Origin: Legionella israelensis | GTDB lineage: Bacteria > Pseudomonadota > Gammaproteobacteria > Legionellales > Legionellaceae | Length of the DNA stretch: 64,000 bases | Direction of reading: 5' to 3' | Assembly: GCF_004571175.1 (NCBI RefSeq) | Contig: NZ_CP038273.1 | Coordinates: forward strand, 682,001-746,000 | In this document: positions 6,693-15,847 of the stretch, piece after piece | Position numbering within the stretch: the stretch's first letter is position 1 | Layout: each line of letters starts with the position of its first letter | Program-made: the position numbers and the translations under genes | The notes under the pieces: generated by a model | Database searches by the model: none | What the model saw: only the letters and a program-made list of their open reading frames with translations | What the model was told of the DNA's origin: nothing

Positions 6693-7528
6693 AAATCGTT
6701 CATATCAGTGATCTCCATTTTGGCCTGCATGAAAAATCCCTTATAAAGCCTTTCCTTGAAGATATATTTACCCTGCATCCAGATGTAATTTTAATTTCCG
6801 GCGATCTGACTCAAAGGGCAAAACATTGGCAATTTGTTGAAGCGCGCTTCTTTTTCAGAGAACTGCCAGGCAATGTTCTTGTTGTTCCCGGTAATCATGA
6901 TATTCCTTTTTATAATCCTGTAGCCCGTCTGTTAAAACCTTTTAAAAGATTTGAGCAATATGTATCGGCGGAGTTTGGCTGTATCTATACAGATGAAAAT
7001 GTTCGTATCCTTGGCTTAAACAGTGTCAACCCCCAACGCATCAAAAACGGCAAGCTTCATGAAGAAGATTTTAACAAAATCAACACTTTTTTTTCCAAGA
7101 ATGCTGAGACTTTGAATATTCTTTTTTTTCATCATAATTTTGACAGCGTGTATGATTTTCACAAACCGCTCGAAAATGCGGATCAATTATTGGAATGTCT
7201 AAAATCAAGCCCTGTAAATATTGTGTGTACCGGTCATTTACATTACGCCAACCTCGCCCTTTTTAAAAAAAAGCAGCAACAGGTCGGTTTAATTCTTCAC
7301 GGCGGCTCATTGTTTTGCAAACGCAGTAAAGATTTGCTCAACAGTTATTTTGTCCTTGAAGTTATTGAGCAAGAATGTACAATCCATTGGCGAGCCTATA
7401 AAAACACTCATTTTCAGTTAATGAAATCATGCCGAATTGATTTTCATCAATCAGCTGAGCAAATTTCCAAGCTCATAGAAGACAGCTTTGGTCACCCGCC
7501 CGTCATAACCCCTTCTGACAAGAGCTAA
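6689..7528 (+). CDS. Calcineurin-like metallophosphoesterase
   Basis: A 279-residue protein with the full metal-binding set of the family: DLHFG (Asp8, His10), GDLTQRA (Asp near 39), GNHD (about 69-72), a histidine pair in FFHHNF (about 147-150), and GHLH (about 182-185). The ATG overlaps the stop of the lipid-kinase gene by 4 bases. Likely substrates are phospholipid head-groups or cyclic nucleotides (the CpdA/LpxH-like superfamily), but residues alone do not decide. No signal peptide is seen, so it is cytosolic. Confidence 0.85.
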   Translation: MKIVHISDLHFGLHEKSLIKPFLEDIFTLHPDVILISGDLTQRAKHWQFVEARFFFRELPGNVLVVPGNHDIPFYNPVARLLKPFKRFEQYVSAEFGCIYTDENVRILGLNSVNPQRIKNGKLHEEDFNKINTFFSKNAETLNILFFHHNFDSVYDFHKPLENADQLLECLKSSPVNIVCTGHLHYANLALFKKKQQQVGLILHGGSLFCKRSKDLLNSYFVLEVIEQECTIHWRAYKNTHFQLMKSCRIDFHQSAEQISKLIEDSFGHPPVITPSDKS

Positions 7529-7558
7529 TGCGGGCCCTTGGCTTAACGGGATATATTT

Positions 7559-8365
7559 TTAAAGATCCACCAGTTCAATGGACTCCAGAGCCAAAGGCTG
7601 GCCGAGAAAAATTTCACCGACTCGCCCAAAACGACTCACTGAATCAGTGACCAGATAATGAACATGGCCTTGAGCTTTAGAGGCATTAAGAAGATATTGG
7701 CTGGCTAAAGTCTTCTTTACAGCGAGAGCAGTTGCCTCTGCGGAATCAACCACCTTGACCCCTTTCGGCAGAAGCTCGGATAACAAGGTTCTGAATACCG
7801 GAAAATGGGTACAGCCCAGCAACACCGTATCTTCCTCACCAAAATGTTTAAGATAATGCTTCAAAACAGCCACTGCCACTTCATTATCTACAACACCTTC
7901 CTCAGCAAGTGCCACGAGAAGACTGCAGGAATAACTGTTAATGACGGCATTGGGCAATTGCGTGAGGATTAAGCTCTGATAAGCGTTAGAAGCGATGGTG
8001 GTTTCGGTGGCCAAGACCGTAATCTTTTGATTCACCGTGGCAGCGACCGCTGCATTCGCTCCCGGAGATACAACACCAATCACAGGAATATCCGGCAGCA
8101 TCAACTGAAGATGGTCTAAAGCTGCCGTGGTCGCTGTATTGCAGGCCACCACCAGCGCTTTGATCCGACGCTCGATGAGCAATTTTACCATCTGCATGGC
8201 ATACTGTTTGACCGTGGAGGCACTTTTCGTACCATAGGGCAAACGTGCCGTATCCCCCAGATAAATAAAAGATTCAGAGGGTAAGGTTTCACGCAAGGCA
8301 CGCAAAACCGTGAGCCCCCCCATACCGGAATCAAAAACACCTATGGCCAGCGAATTTGAGTTCAA
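7559..8365 (-). CDS. murI: Glutamate racemase
   Basis: A 268-residue enzyme that makes D-glutamate for peptidoglycan. Both catalytic cysteines are present: Cys75 in VVACNTA and Cys185 in GCTHFP. The N-terminal FDSGMGGLTV and LGDTARLPYG motifs are also intact. Its ATG is 24 bases downstream of the stop of the large candidate-effector gene on the same strand, so readthrough from that gene is possible. The gene is convergent with the phosphoesterase gene. Length is normal. Confidence 0.96.
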   Translation of the reverse strand: MNSNSLAIGVFDSGMGGLTVLRALRETLPSESFIYLGDTARLPYGTKSASTVKQYAMQMVKLLIERRIKALVVACNTATTAALDHLQLMLPDIPVIGVVSPGANAAVAATVNQKITVLATETTIASNAYQSLILTQLPNAVINSYSCSLLVALAEEGVVDNEVAVAVLKHYLKHFGEEDTVLLGCTHFPVFRTLLSELLPKGVKVVDSAEATALAVKKTLASQYLLNASKAQGHVHYLVTDSVSRFGRVGEIFLGQPLALESIELVDL

Positions 8366-8388
8366 TGCAACGCTCCTTGTTGATCGTT

Positions 8389-11300
8389 TTAGTGTTTTAG
8401 TGTGCTTTCTTTATGTTCCTTTTTTAACTCTTCTTCAGCACCTTTTACTCGCTCTTGAACTTCCTTTTTAAACCAATGCTGGTTTACAGTAGAATAGATG
8501 AAGCCTTTTGCCCTGTCGTGTTTAAATTTCTCGTTTACATCTCCTTTAAGCTTATCTACTATCTTTTTCCAGACCAGTTTATTCTCCTTTTCTTCAAACA
8601 CTGTTTTATAAACAGAGTCCTCTTTCCAACCTAGCCTTCCTTTTTGCGTTTTGGACAGATATTCTATAGAATCTCCCTGGATAGCATCATCTTTGAACGC
8701 CATTTTCGTACCCTCAAGTTCCTTTTGCGCAATCTTCACAGCAGTCCAAAGGTACTTTAAATCCTCTGGATCTGAGCCATTTATACGAATGGGATGTTTT
8801 TTATCAGGAGGACCATCAAGCTCGTCCAGCAGTTGACAGACTGCAATCATAGCCGTTTTCATTCTTGCTTTCTCTATTAGTTCTCTTTCTTGAGGATTAT
8901 TTGTTTTAGGTACATCGACACTAAACTTCCGTGGTGTTATTATTTTTTTATCACTTGCATAAACTTTTTCCGGTTTAGTTGAGCCGTGCTCTTCAATAAT
9001 TCGACTGACGACACTTGAACCACCCTTGTCCATCGTTGTTACATCCAAAATTCGAAACTCGTCAGAGTCCATCTCGTCCGTACTAATATCCTTTTGATGG
9101 CCATGAGTCACAGATGCTTCTGAAAGATTAGCTGAGCGAAAGCGTTTGTTCTTCACATCTTCATATTCCTTGCTACCTTTCTTGAACACTTTTGGAACAA
9201 CACCTGAATCGGGGCCAAAAACTTGTATTACTTTTTTACTTTCTATCACTTCCTGCAGCTCGGGTAAAATGTGATCCACCAATTGTTGTTGTGCTTTCTC
9301 ATATGTGTTTAAGATCATATCAATTTCAGCAATTTTTCCTTTAAGTTTTTTTCCCATGTTACTATCTGGCGCTTGCAAACTTTTTTGTAAACCTTCAATT
9401 ACTTCCTTTTGTTGCTTCATTCTGCGAATGATGGTGTCATAAGATTCGGCAAGCTTCATCAATCTTGATCTCATCTTCTCAGCCTCGGCCTTAGATTTAC
9501 CCATAAACGCTGGATTAAACAACCTCATTACATCATTGATATTTGCGCTACCACCACCTATTTTTTCTAGTATTTTTCGCTGTCCTTCACTCATAAACTT
9601 TTTGTTTTCACGAATTTTTAATTCTTCCAATCGTTTATCCACAAATTTGCTGATATCTCTTTCGCTATTCAATTGCTTTAATTGCTTTAATTTCAATTTA
9701 TCAAAATCAGCGGCGGTGAATTGTTTTGGCCAGTCTTCGGATAACTTGTCTTTTATTGTTGTATTGTTAGTAATATTCTTTTTAAATTCTTCATAAGTTT
9801 TACTGTTATTAAAAAAAGTCCATAAACTATCAACATTATTACCATCGAGAGGATGCGCTAAACCAAGAGGACTGCTGCTTTTATCTATACGCAAGAATGA
9901 CTGCATTAACTCTTTGCGCAAAGGATCAGCATTCGGCCTAGTAGGAGAGGTGGTATTTTTATGAATATCGATAGCGAGCGGTAAATTAGAATTTCTTTCA
10001 TCAGTAACTAATTTTTTAATCGCTCTATCCTCATCACTATCACGTACCACGCTTCCATCATTTGACAGTCCAAAAGCATTATAAAATTTTTGAGCATCAA
10101 TAGCTCTAGGAAGGTGACCACCCACTTGTATAAGCACATTTTGGATCAAATTCGGATAATTATTTTCCGTGTAAGCATTATTGCCATCATTTTCAAAAAA
10201 TTTTGCGTTAAAAGCGTTTATTACATCATCTGACAATTCTTCAGAGGGACAATAAGTTGCATATAGATTTGCTAAAATCTTCTCAGCTTCCAGGCTGTGA
10301 ATTTTTTTGAATTTCTCCAGGCGCCCATTCTCTTCTGTCACTAAGTTAGCAACATTATCCTCTACACCCAACATGTGTTTTACGTCATTTACATTTGTGG
10401 CATGCATTAAGCGCTGAATGTTTTTTTCTAGATTACTAAAAATGATTTCTTTCTTCTCAGGCGTGGCAGCCTTAAAAGCATCGATTAAGGCTTTGTGTAT
10501 CTCTTTTCCATAAGGTGAATAAGGCGATGATTTATGCACCTGCATTTCAAAAGCTTTATTGCGAATAGTATCTAGCAAGGCGGTATAATTTTCTTCTTTT
10601 AATAAAGAATCGGCTTTAACTATACCAACAGCTGCTAATTCACGTTGGTAAGTACTGATGTTTTTAGGATCGGCAGCTTTTATTAATCTTATGCGATAAT
10701 CATCATGACCAACATCATAAGAAAGAGCTTCAATTTCAGTTTTTATTTTATTGGTAAGACCTTTGCGGGCAGCTTTTTTCAAGGTATCTATATTTTCTTC
10801 CGTTATCCAATCTTTGTGAGTAAATATAGCTCCTGCTTTATCTTTTATCGATGGTAAGTCATCTGCTTCCAGTAAATCAACTAATTGAACGCGAGCATCA
10901 TGCCCTGCCAGCTCAACTTGTGCAAGCACCAAAGCTCTGGCTTTTATAGCGGCCTTTATTTGTTCTTTATCCGATTCACCAATCCAGTCTTTTGGCACAT
11001 CGTCACTGTCATAATTATCAAGAGCTAAAAATCCTTTATTTAAATTATCCAGATCATCATCAAGATTTATTTTACTTATTAAAGTCGCCATTAATTTCTT
11101 TTTAGCTTCTTCTTTAATGACTTTGAGATTCCCGTCGGTCAGTTGATCATTTGTCAAATCATCCCAAGGGTCTGGCCACAAAGTTGGTTTATTATCCTTT
11201 ATTATCCGCCTCATTGAGGGGGCATCAGTGTCATTTTTAGCTATATTGTTTAAGACATCATTATTAACCTTATCTAGGTTTAATATTACCCGTTGTTGGC

Positions 11301-11571
11301 CTGCAAGTTGGCGTAAAGCTGTAATATTATTTTGTGAACTATGGGCACCCTCACCAGGTCCTAACAAAAAATTATCATCATCCTTTGGCGCAAAAGAGTA
11401 ACTTTGCCAGAAACCCTCTAGCTCAGAGGTAATTTTAAAAGCGTTTCGAAAGGCACTTACATCATTTGGGGTTGCCTTAATTAAGGCATCTAAAGCTTTA
11501 TTAACAACTTCAAGATCTTTATCATCGAAATCACTTTTTAATGCCCGCAATATCGCTTCATTCTTTGCCAT
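8389..11571 (-). CDS. Large uncharacterised helical protein, candidate Dot/Icm effector
   Basis: A 1060-residue protein not recognised as a known family. It is almost all charged and helical, with no signal peptide or membrane helix. Between about 140 and 340 there are two or three degenerate repeats of roughly 65-75 residues with the pattern W-I-x-E followed by an LKxAxRxxL helix (PKDWIGESDKEQIKAAIK; HKDWITEENIDTLKKAAR; and a weaker third). A coiled-coil region lies at about 690-790. The last 20 residues are Glu/Lys-rich (GAEEELKKEHKESTLKH), resembling the E-block of Dot/Icm substrates. Large helical lineage-specific proteins of this type are common Legionella effectors; that role is inference. 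A 240-bp AT-rich non-coding stretch lies upstream. Confidence 0.7.
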   Translation of the reverse strand: MAKNEAILRALKSDFDDKDLEVVNKALDALIKATPNDVSAFRNAFKITSELEGFWQSYSFAPKDDDNFLLGPGEGAHSSQNNITALRQLAGQQRVILNLDKVNNDVLNNIAKNDTDAPSMRRIIKDNKPTLWPDPWDDLTNDQLTDGNLKVIKEEAKKKLMATLISKINLDDDLDNLNKGFLALDNYDSDDVPKDWIGESDKEQIKAAIKARALVLAQVELAGHDARVQLVDLLEADDLPSIKDKAGAIFTHKDWITEENIDTLKKAARKGLTNKIKTEIEALSYDVGHDDYRIRLIKAADPKNISTYQRELAAVGIVKADSLLKEENYTALLDTIRNKAFEMQVHKSSPYSPYGKEIHKALIDAFKAATPEKKEIIFSNLEKNIQRLMHATNVNDVKHMLGVEDNVANLVTEENGRLEKFKKIHSLEAEKILANLYATYCPSEELSDDVINAFNAKFFENDGNNAYTENNYPNLIQNVLIQVGGHLPRAIDAQKFYNAFGLSNDGSVVRDSDEDRAIKKLVTDERNSNLPLAIDIHKNTTSPTRPNADPLRKELMQSFLRIDKSSSPLGLAHPLDGNNVDSLWTFFNNSKTYEEFKKNITNNTTIKDKLSEDWPKQFTAADFDKLKLKQLKQLNSERDISKFVDKRLEELKIRENKKFMSEGQRKILEKIGGGSANINDVMRLFNPAFMGKSKAEAEKMRSRLMKLAESYDTIIRRMKQQKEVIEGLQKSLQAPDSNMGKKLKGKIAEIDMILNTYEKAQQQLVDHILPELQEVIESKKVIQVFGPDSGVVPKVFKKGSKEYEDVKNKRFRSANLSEASVTHGHQKDISTDEMDSDEFRILDVTTMDKGGSSVVSRIIEEHGSTKPEKVYASDKKIITPRKFSVDVPKTNNPQERELIEKARMKTAMIAVCQLLDELDGPPDKKHPIRINGSDPEDLKYLWTAVKIAQKELEGTKMAFKDDAIQGDSIEYLSKTQKGRLGWKEDSVYKTVFEEKENKLVWKKIVDKLKGDVNEKFKHDRAKGFIYSTVNQHWFKKEVQERVKGAEEELKKEHKESTLKH

Positions 11572-11817
11572 AATACACTCCGCCAGTCATTCTGATTTTT
11601 ATCATCAAGGCGATGATCTTTACATTTCCTCTCATTGTATACCATTAAAGCTTAAGTATTCCTTAAATTTTATTTTTTCTGCCATTTATTAATCAATGTA
11701 GGATATACATTAGCTTGTTTATAATGCTCAAAAAATATACCATTTCTAACAGTATAGCAAGCTTAAGGGCTGAAAGTTGAAAGACGGTCTTTTTTCATTG
11801 AAGACTCAGCATTATTC

Positions 11818-13080
11818 TTATTCCAGATCCTTTCTGTAGGTCTCCTGCAGATATCTTGAGCTGATGAGCACCAGTAATACCCAGATGAGCACATACCAGG
11901 CCGGTGCGTAGTGATTGCCGGTGATTTCGGTTAGGGTCAAAGCCACCAAAGGTAAAGTTCCGCCGAAAACGGCCTGGCCAATGTTGTAACCAATGGAAGT
12001 GCCGCTGGCACGAACGCTTGTCGGGAACATTTCAGCAAGTATGGTAGGAACGGTGGCGTTAAGCGGAGCCAATACTGCACTTAACAGGAGTTCGGCCAGC
12101 AGGGCTTTCCCCCAATGACCGCTTAATAAGAGTGAAAAAATAGGAAAAATGAACAATAAAAGTCCAGCCAATCCAGCAAGAAACACAGGTTTGCGACCAA
12201 TAACATCCGATAGCCATCCCATCAGAGGAATCAAAAGGGTAAGAAAAAATAAGGCAATAAAATTAATGACCACTGCTTCATGAAAGACAAAATGTTCCAT
12301 GCGCACTAAAAATGTCGTGACATAAGCAATCAGAATGTAATTGCCGAGCGCCATAATGCTGGTAAAGATAACCGCCAACAGCAGGGGTTTTCGATATTGA
12401 GTAAAAATGAGTTTTACAGGCCAGTCGGACGAAGGCTTGGCCTGTTTTAAAAAAGAAGGTGATTCCACGCTTTTTAAGCGAAGATAAATACCGAACATAC
12501 CCAGCACTGCACCCAGCAGATAAGCCAGACGCCAGCCCCAATGATATAACATTTCATAAGAAAAAATGGCACTTAACAATGAAGCCGTTAGTGAACCGGT
12601 AAATATTCCTAAAAAAGCGGTACTGAGCACCAGACTTCCAGCAAAACCACGCCGGTTAGCAAACATGTGCTCAATAAGAAAAGTAGCCGAACCAGGTAAT
12701 TCTCCCCCAACAGCAAGCCCCTGAATCATTCTTAACAGACTGAACAAAACCGGCGCCCAAATACCTAACTGAGGATAGCCCGGCAATACAGCAATTAAAG
12801 CGGTGGCTGCGGTCATCGTGGTCACTGAAACAATTAAGGCCTTGCGTCTGCCGGCATGATCAGCCAGATGACCTAACAACATACCGCCAATGGGACGCAT
12901 TAAAAAACCAATGGCAAACACACTGAACGTGGCGATTAAAGAGACAAAAGCTTCATTGGCAGGAAAAAAAAGGCGGGCAAACAAGGGAGCAAAACTGGCA
13001 TACAGCAGAAAGTCATACCATTCCAAGGCATTGCCGTAAAGACCAGCTATTACACTCCTTTTTTCATTTGATTTCATCAT
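11818..13080 (-). CDS. MFS transporter, metabolite:H+ symporter (ProP-like) type
   Basis: About 420 residues with twelve predicted membrane helices. MHS-subfamily marks are the opening GLYGNALEWYDFLLYASFAPL, the helix 2-3 loop GHLADHAGRRKAL and the helix 4-5 motif RMIQGLAVGGELPGSATFLIEH. Relatives move proline/betaine, ketoglutarate, citrate or shikimate with protons; the substrate cannot be told here. The frame can extend to a GTG at 13116, but the ATG-ATG at 13080/13077 begins where family homology starts. No strong ribosome site is visible for either. It is a single gene, with repeat arrays immediately upstream. Confidence 0.88.
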   Translation of the reverse strand: MMKSNEKRSVIAGLYGNALEWYDFLLYASFAPLFARLFFPANEAFVSLIATFSVFAIGFLMRPIGGMLLGHLADHAGRRKALIVSVTTMTAATALIAVLPGYPQLGIWAPVLFSLLRMIQGLAVGGELPGSATFLIEHMFANRRGFAGSLVLSTAFLGIFTGSLTASLLSAIFSYEMLYHWGWRLAYLLGAVLGMFGIYLRLKSVESPSFLKQAKPSSDWPVKLIFTQYRKPLLLAVIFTSIMALGNYILIAYVTTFLVRMEHFVFHEAVVINFIALFFLTLLIPLMGWLSDVIGRKPVFLAGLAGLLLFIFPIFSLLLSGHWGKALLAELLLSAVLAPLNATVPTILAEMFPTSVRASGTSIGYNIGQAVFGGTLPLVALTLTEITGNHYAPAWYVLIWVLLVLISSRYLQETYRKDLE

Positions 13081-13224
13081 CGCGACTTTGTATGAGACGA
13101 TTCTCTTTTGTAGCACATTAGTATGATATTAAAGCAAAACACCCGACATAAGAAAACCGTATTTGTTTATTAGAATGGATGTCAAATAAGATTTTAAGAA
13201 TTAGGTGTTGAATTTAAGGATTTA

Positions 13225-13685
13225 TAGACCCCGCGGTCGATACCGCGGGGATTCGTAGCTTAGAGAGTCGAGGCCCAACAATAGACCCGCAGTCGATGAC
13301 ACAAGGATTCGTAATTGAGAAGGTTGAGGTTCAAACAATACCGCGGTCGATGCCGTGGGGATTCGTAGCTTAGAGAGTCGAGGCCCAACAATAGACCCGC
13401 GGTCGATGACACAAGGATCCGTAATTGAGAGGGTTGAGGTTCAAACAATAAACCCCGAGATCGATGCCGCGGGGATTCGTAACTGAGAGTTGAGGTCCAA
13501 CAATAGACCCCGCGGTCGATGCCGGGGGGATTCGTAGCTTAGAGAGTTGAGACCCGGCAACAGAACTGCAGTCTTGGCATAAGGATTCGTTGTTGAAACG
13601 ATTGAGGTTCAAACAATAAACTCAACGGTCGATGACACAAGATCCAAATTGATACGAATCCCCGCGGCTTTGACCGCGGGGTCCA
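13225..13685. repeat. Tandem palindromic repeat array, 8 units of about 57 bp
   Basis: Unit starts are near 13225, 13282, 13339, 13392, 13449, 13504, 13561 and 13617, with lengths 53-57 bp and a longer last unit. Each unit has a palindrome (best form CCCCGCGG-TCGATA-CCGCGGGG) followed by GGATTCGTA and a spacer. Two spacer types largely alternate: GCTTAGAGAGTCGAGGCCC and AATTGAGAAGGTTGAGGTTC. The last unit ends in a perfect CCCCGCGG-CTTTGA-CCGCGGGG hairpin directly at the end of the GIY-YIG gene. Units are repeats of each other, with no unique spacers, so this is not CRISPR. Confidence 0.9.
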
Positions 13686-13976
13686 TCACTTAATGATTTC
13701 ATGATACAGATCTCGCCAATCAGGATTCATTTTCTCAATAAGCTCTATTTTCCATTGGCGTTTCCACTCTTTTAGTCTTTTTTCTCTGGCCGCAGCCAGA
13801 GTGATGTCATTAAATATTTCATAATATACAAGTACCGCCACATTGTATCTTGATGTAAAGCCAGGAACACATTTATTTTTATGCTCCCACACTCGTTTTA
13901 TCAAATTAGATGTTAATCCTATGTATAATGTTCCATGACGTTTACTCGCGAGAATATACACATAACTTTCTTTCAT
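13686..13976 (-). CDS. Small GIY-YIG endonuclease-domain protein
   Basis: A 96-residue protein made of one GIY-YIG nuclease domain: VYILAS (the GIY strand), TLYIGLT (the YIG strand), then RVWEHKN with the conserved Arg/His, and a Glu-containing helix (AAAREKRLKEWKR) with family-typical KEWKR. Stand-alone proteins of this type (YhbQ/UPF0213-like) are widespread and of unknown role; they may nick structured or damaged DNA. The gene lies exactly between two arrays of the same palindromic repeat, both ending in the same long hairpin. That makes a link to those repeats plausible. No strong promoter is seen. Confidence 0.85.
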   Translation of the reverse strand: MKESYVYILASKRHGTLYIGLTSNLIKRVWEHKNKCVPGFTSRYNVAVLVYYEIFNDITLAAAREKRLKEWKRQWKIELIEKMNPDWRDLYHEIIK

Positions 13977-14046
13977 TTGGACCTGCCTAAATCCATTTAT
14001 AGGTTGTTTGTAATCCCTTTTATTCTAATGTATTTCCACCCCATGT

Positions 14047-14232
14047 TGGACCCCGCGGTCGATGCCACGGGGATTCGTAACTGAGAGAGTTGAGTCCCAA
14101 CAATAGACCCCGTGGTCAATGCCGGGGGGATTCGTTATTGAGGCGATTAAAGTCAAGCAATAAACTCCACCGCCTATGACACAAGGGTTCATATCGATAC
14201 GAACCCCCGCGGCTTTGACCGCGGGGCCTATC
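14047..14232. repeat. Second palindromic repeat array, 3 units
   Basis: Units start near 14047, 14104 and 14161 and are of the same family as the array at 13225-13685. The third unit has the same terminal form as the last unit of that array (TAAACTC..GATGACACAAG..GATACGAA then CCCCGCGG-CTTTGA-CCGCGGGG). The two arrays therefore look like duplicates flanking the GIY-YIG gene. Confidence 0.85.
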
Positions 14233-14263
14233 TCCTCCCAACCTCATAATTTGAAAATGAGCC

Positions 14264-15559
14264 TTACACCAACAAAAAGCGAAAGCTTTTCTGAATTTCA
14301 TTTAAATCAAACTGATTTAAATACAAGGAAAAACTCATCCAGGCGCTCAGGGCTGACAGATCCTTAAAAGGAGGAGGCAAGTACATAGGTGAAATCAGCA
14401 AGCCTCGCTCCAGCAACTCCGCCAGTAATGGCAAATCATCCAGTACCAGCTTACCTGTAAACAATAAAGGAATGGAATTGACACGATGCTGGCTGATGAT
14501 GAAACGGATGTAATTATAAATAAGCACAAAACCTTTGGCATAGGATAAGTCTTTGGTAAAAGGACCTCCGGTTGGGGTGCTGCCACGAAAAATCCTTACC
14601 GTGTGGTTATAGCTGTCTTCGGCACTCAGTCCGCATTCGATAAAATAACGGTAAATATCAAGGAAGTTTGCTCCCTGACGAACTTTGTCAAGCGCTATCA
14701 CGCGATTGGTGATCTTGCGCACACGTTTAGGATTGGAGGAAAAAGTCACAACTTCCGTAAGCACAGCCAATCCTTCCTGAATCACACTGCTTGAAGGTGA
14801 GCCCTTGGACAGAAAAAAACAATGGGGCTGCATAGCGCCATTTAAGGTAGTGCCCACATGAACCCAGCCTTCGTGAACCTCCAGATACTGTAGATCACGA
14901 TCACTGAACATAGCCTGCTGACTGAGCTTAATGTTATCCGCACCGGCTGCCGCATCAGCTACCATATCATCGCTCACCATCACAGTTACCCTGTCAGGAT
15001 GCTGATCAAAAAAACGACTTAAGCGCGCCTGCAGGATCGCTTGTGCTTGCTGAGGCGTGTGTCGTTTCACATCAGCCTCAGATTGCAGCTCAACGTCTAA
15101 TGAGGTCAGTACATCAAAGAGCAAATTACCCAATTGACTTAAACGTGGTCCACCTGCATAAAAGGCATCATCCGGACTGCCATAAAGTTCCATGGCAATT
15201 TCACTGAATTCCGGCGTACCTCGCGCTGCCAGCATTTGCACAGCTCGAGTATATTCCTCGCATTGTCTTTTAACCAGCCGCGTCAGACTGGAATACTGTC
15301 CTAACTGATTTTGTGCATCCCTTAAAATCAGACGAAATTCTTCCTGTTTTTCCCTGGCATTAAAAGGAAGTGGCCTTTTTTCATAATAAGCCTTATCTAC
15401 AGTGGGTAATGTTCCGGCCTTGTTTTTAAAAAACTCCTGGCGGACCGAATCATCCCATTTAACGCTATCCAGAATACGAATACTGCGTTGAGCATCGACG
15501 ATACGTCTGGAAATATCTTCAATAATCTGTAATTCACTTGTTTCTGATGGTGTCATCAT
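14264..15559 (-). CDS. DUF1704 / QEGLA-motif metallopeptidase-like protein
   Basis: A 431-residue protein of the family named for the QEGLA motif, seen here in SSVIQEGLAVLTE (about 268-280). A metallopeptidase-like HExxxH stands upstream in YLEVHEGWVHVGTTLNG (about 229-245), with QEGLA supplying a probable third ligand. The eukaryotic members of the family are tubulin tyrosine carboxypeptidases (MATCAP). The bacterial proteins were annotated as modulating flavohaemoglobin expression, with no proven substrate. No signal peptide is seen, so it is cytosolic. It follows the small lipoprotein and dapA on the same strand and may be the last gene of that unit. Confidence 0.85.
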   Translation of the reverse strand: MMTPSETSELQIIEDISRRIVDAQRSIRILDSVKWDDSVRQEFFKNKAGTLPTVDKAYYEKRPLPFNAREKQEEFRLILRDAQNQLGQYSSLTRLVKRQCEEYTRAVQMLAARGTPEFSEIAMELYGSPDDAFYAGGPRLSQLGNLLFDVLTSLDVELQSEADVKRHTPQQAQAILQARLSRFFDQHPDRVTVMVSDDMVADAAAGADNIKLSQQAMFSDRDLQYLEVHEGWVHVGTTLNGAMQPHCFFLSKGSPSSSVIQEGLAVLTEVVTFSSNPKRVRKITNRVIALDKVRQGANFLDIYRYFIECGLSAEDSYNHTVRIFRGSTPTGGPFTKDLSYAKGFVLIYNYIRFIISQHRVNSIPLLFTGKLVLDDLPLLAELLERGLLISPMYLPPPFKDLSALSAWMSFSLYLNQFDLNEIQKSFRFLLV

Positions 15560-15609
15560 GACCTCTTATAGGAGGTGAGTTATTGCGTAAAAAACTTCAC
15601 ATACTGTAG

Positions 15610-15834
15610 CTAAATCGTATTCAGTGCAGGTGAAGCAATAGATACTCTGGGATCTTCGCTTTGTTGTGGCAAAACATAAAAATAACTTAAATTGGCGCTG
15701 GTTAAAGGCGGAGGAACATCCAGTTTTACACCATTGCGGCTTTGTAAATATAAATGCTCTCCATTGGTCGCGTACTTTGAAGCACATGCAGTGAGAAACA
15801 GTGAAGCCAACGAAACAAAAAACAATTTTTTCAC
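15610..15834 (-). CDS. Small lipoprotein, BamC-like N-terminal stub
   Basis: A 74-residue protein with a type II signal peptide ending in the lipobox LTAC (Cys17), so it should be lipid-anchored. After the Cys it has YLQSRNGVKLDVPPPLT and a short Pro-containing tail. That resembles only the N-terminal unstructured part of BamC, which in enterobacteria is encoded just after dapA; the same gene order holds here. The two helix-grip domains of BamC are absent. It starts 13 bases after the dapA stop. The BamC relation is inferred from position and a weak pattern; the lipoprotein call is firm. Confidence 0.75.
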   Translation of the reverse strand: MKKLFFVSLASLFLTACASKYATNGEHLYLQSRNGVKLDVPPPLTSANLSYFYVLPQQSEDPRVSIASPALNTI

Positions 15835-15847
15835 AACATTTCCTCGT

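Noticed and set aside
13260-13612. Open reading frames on the minus strand through the repeat array
   Set aside because: Unit lengths near 57 bp (a multiple of 3) keep a frame open by chance; the translation is just the repeat and has no ribosome site.
13225-14232. Possible CRISPR array
   Set aside because: The units are whole-length repeats of one another with two alternating spacer types; there are no unique spacers and no cas genes.
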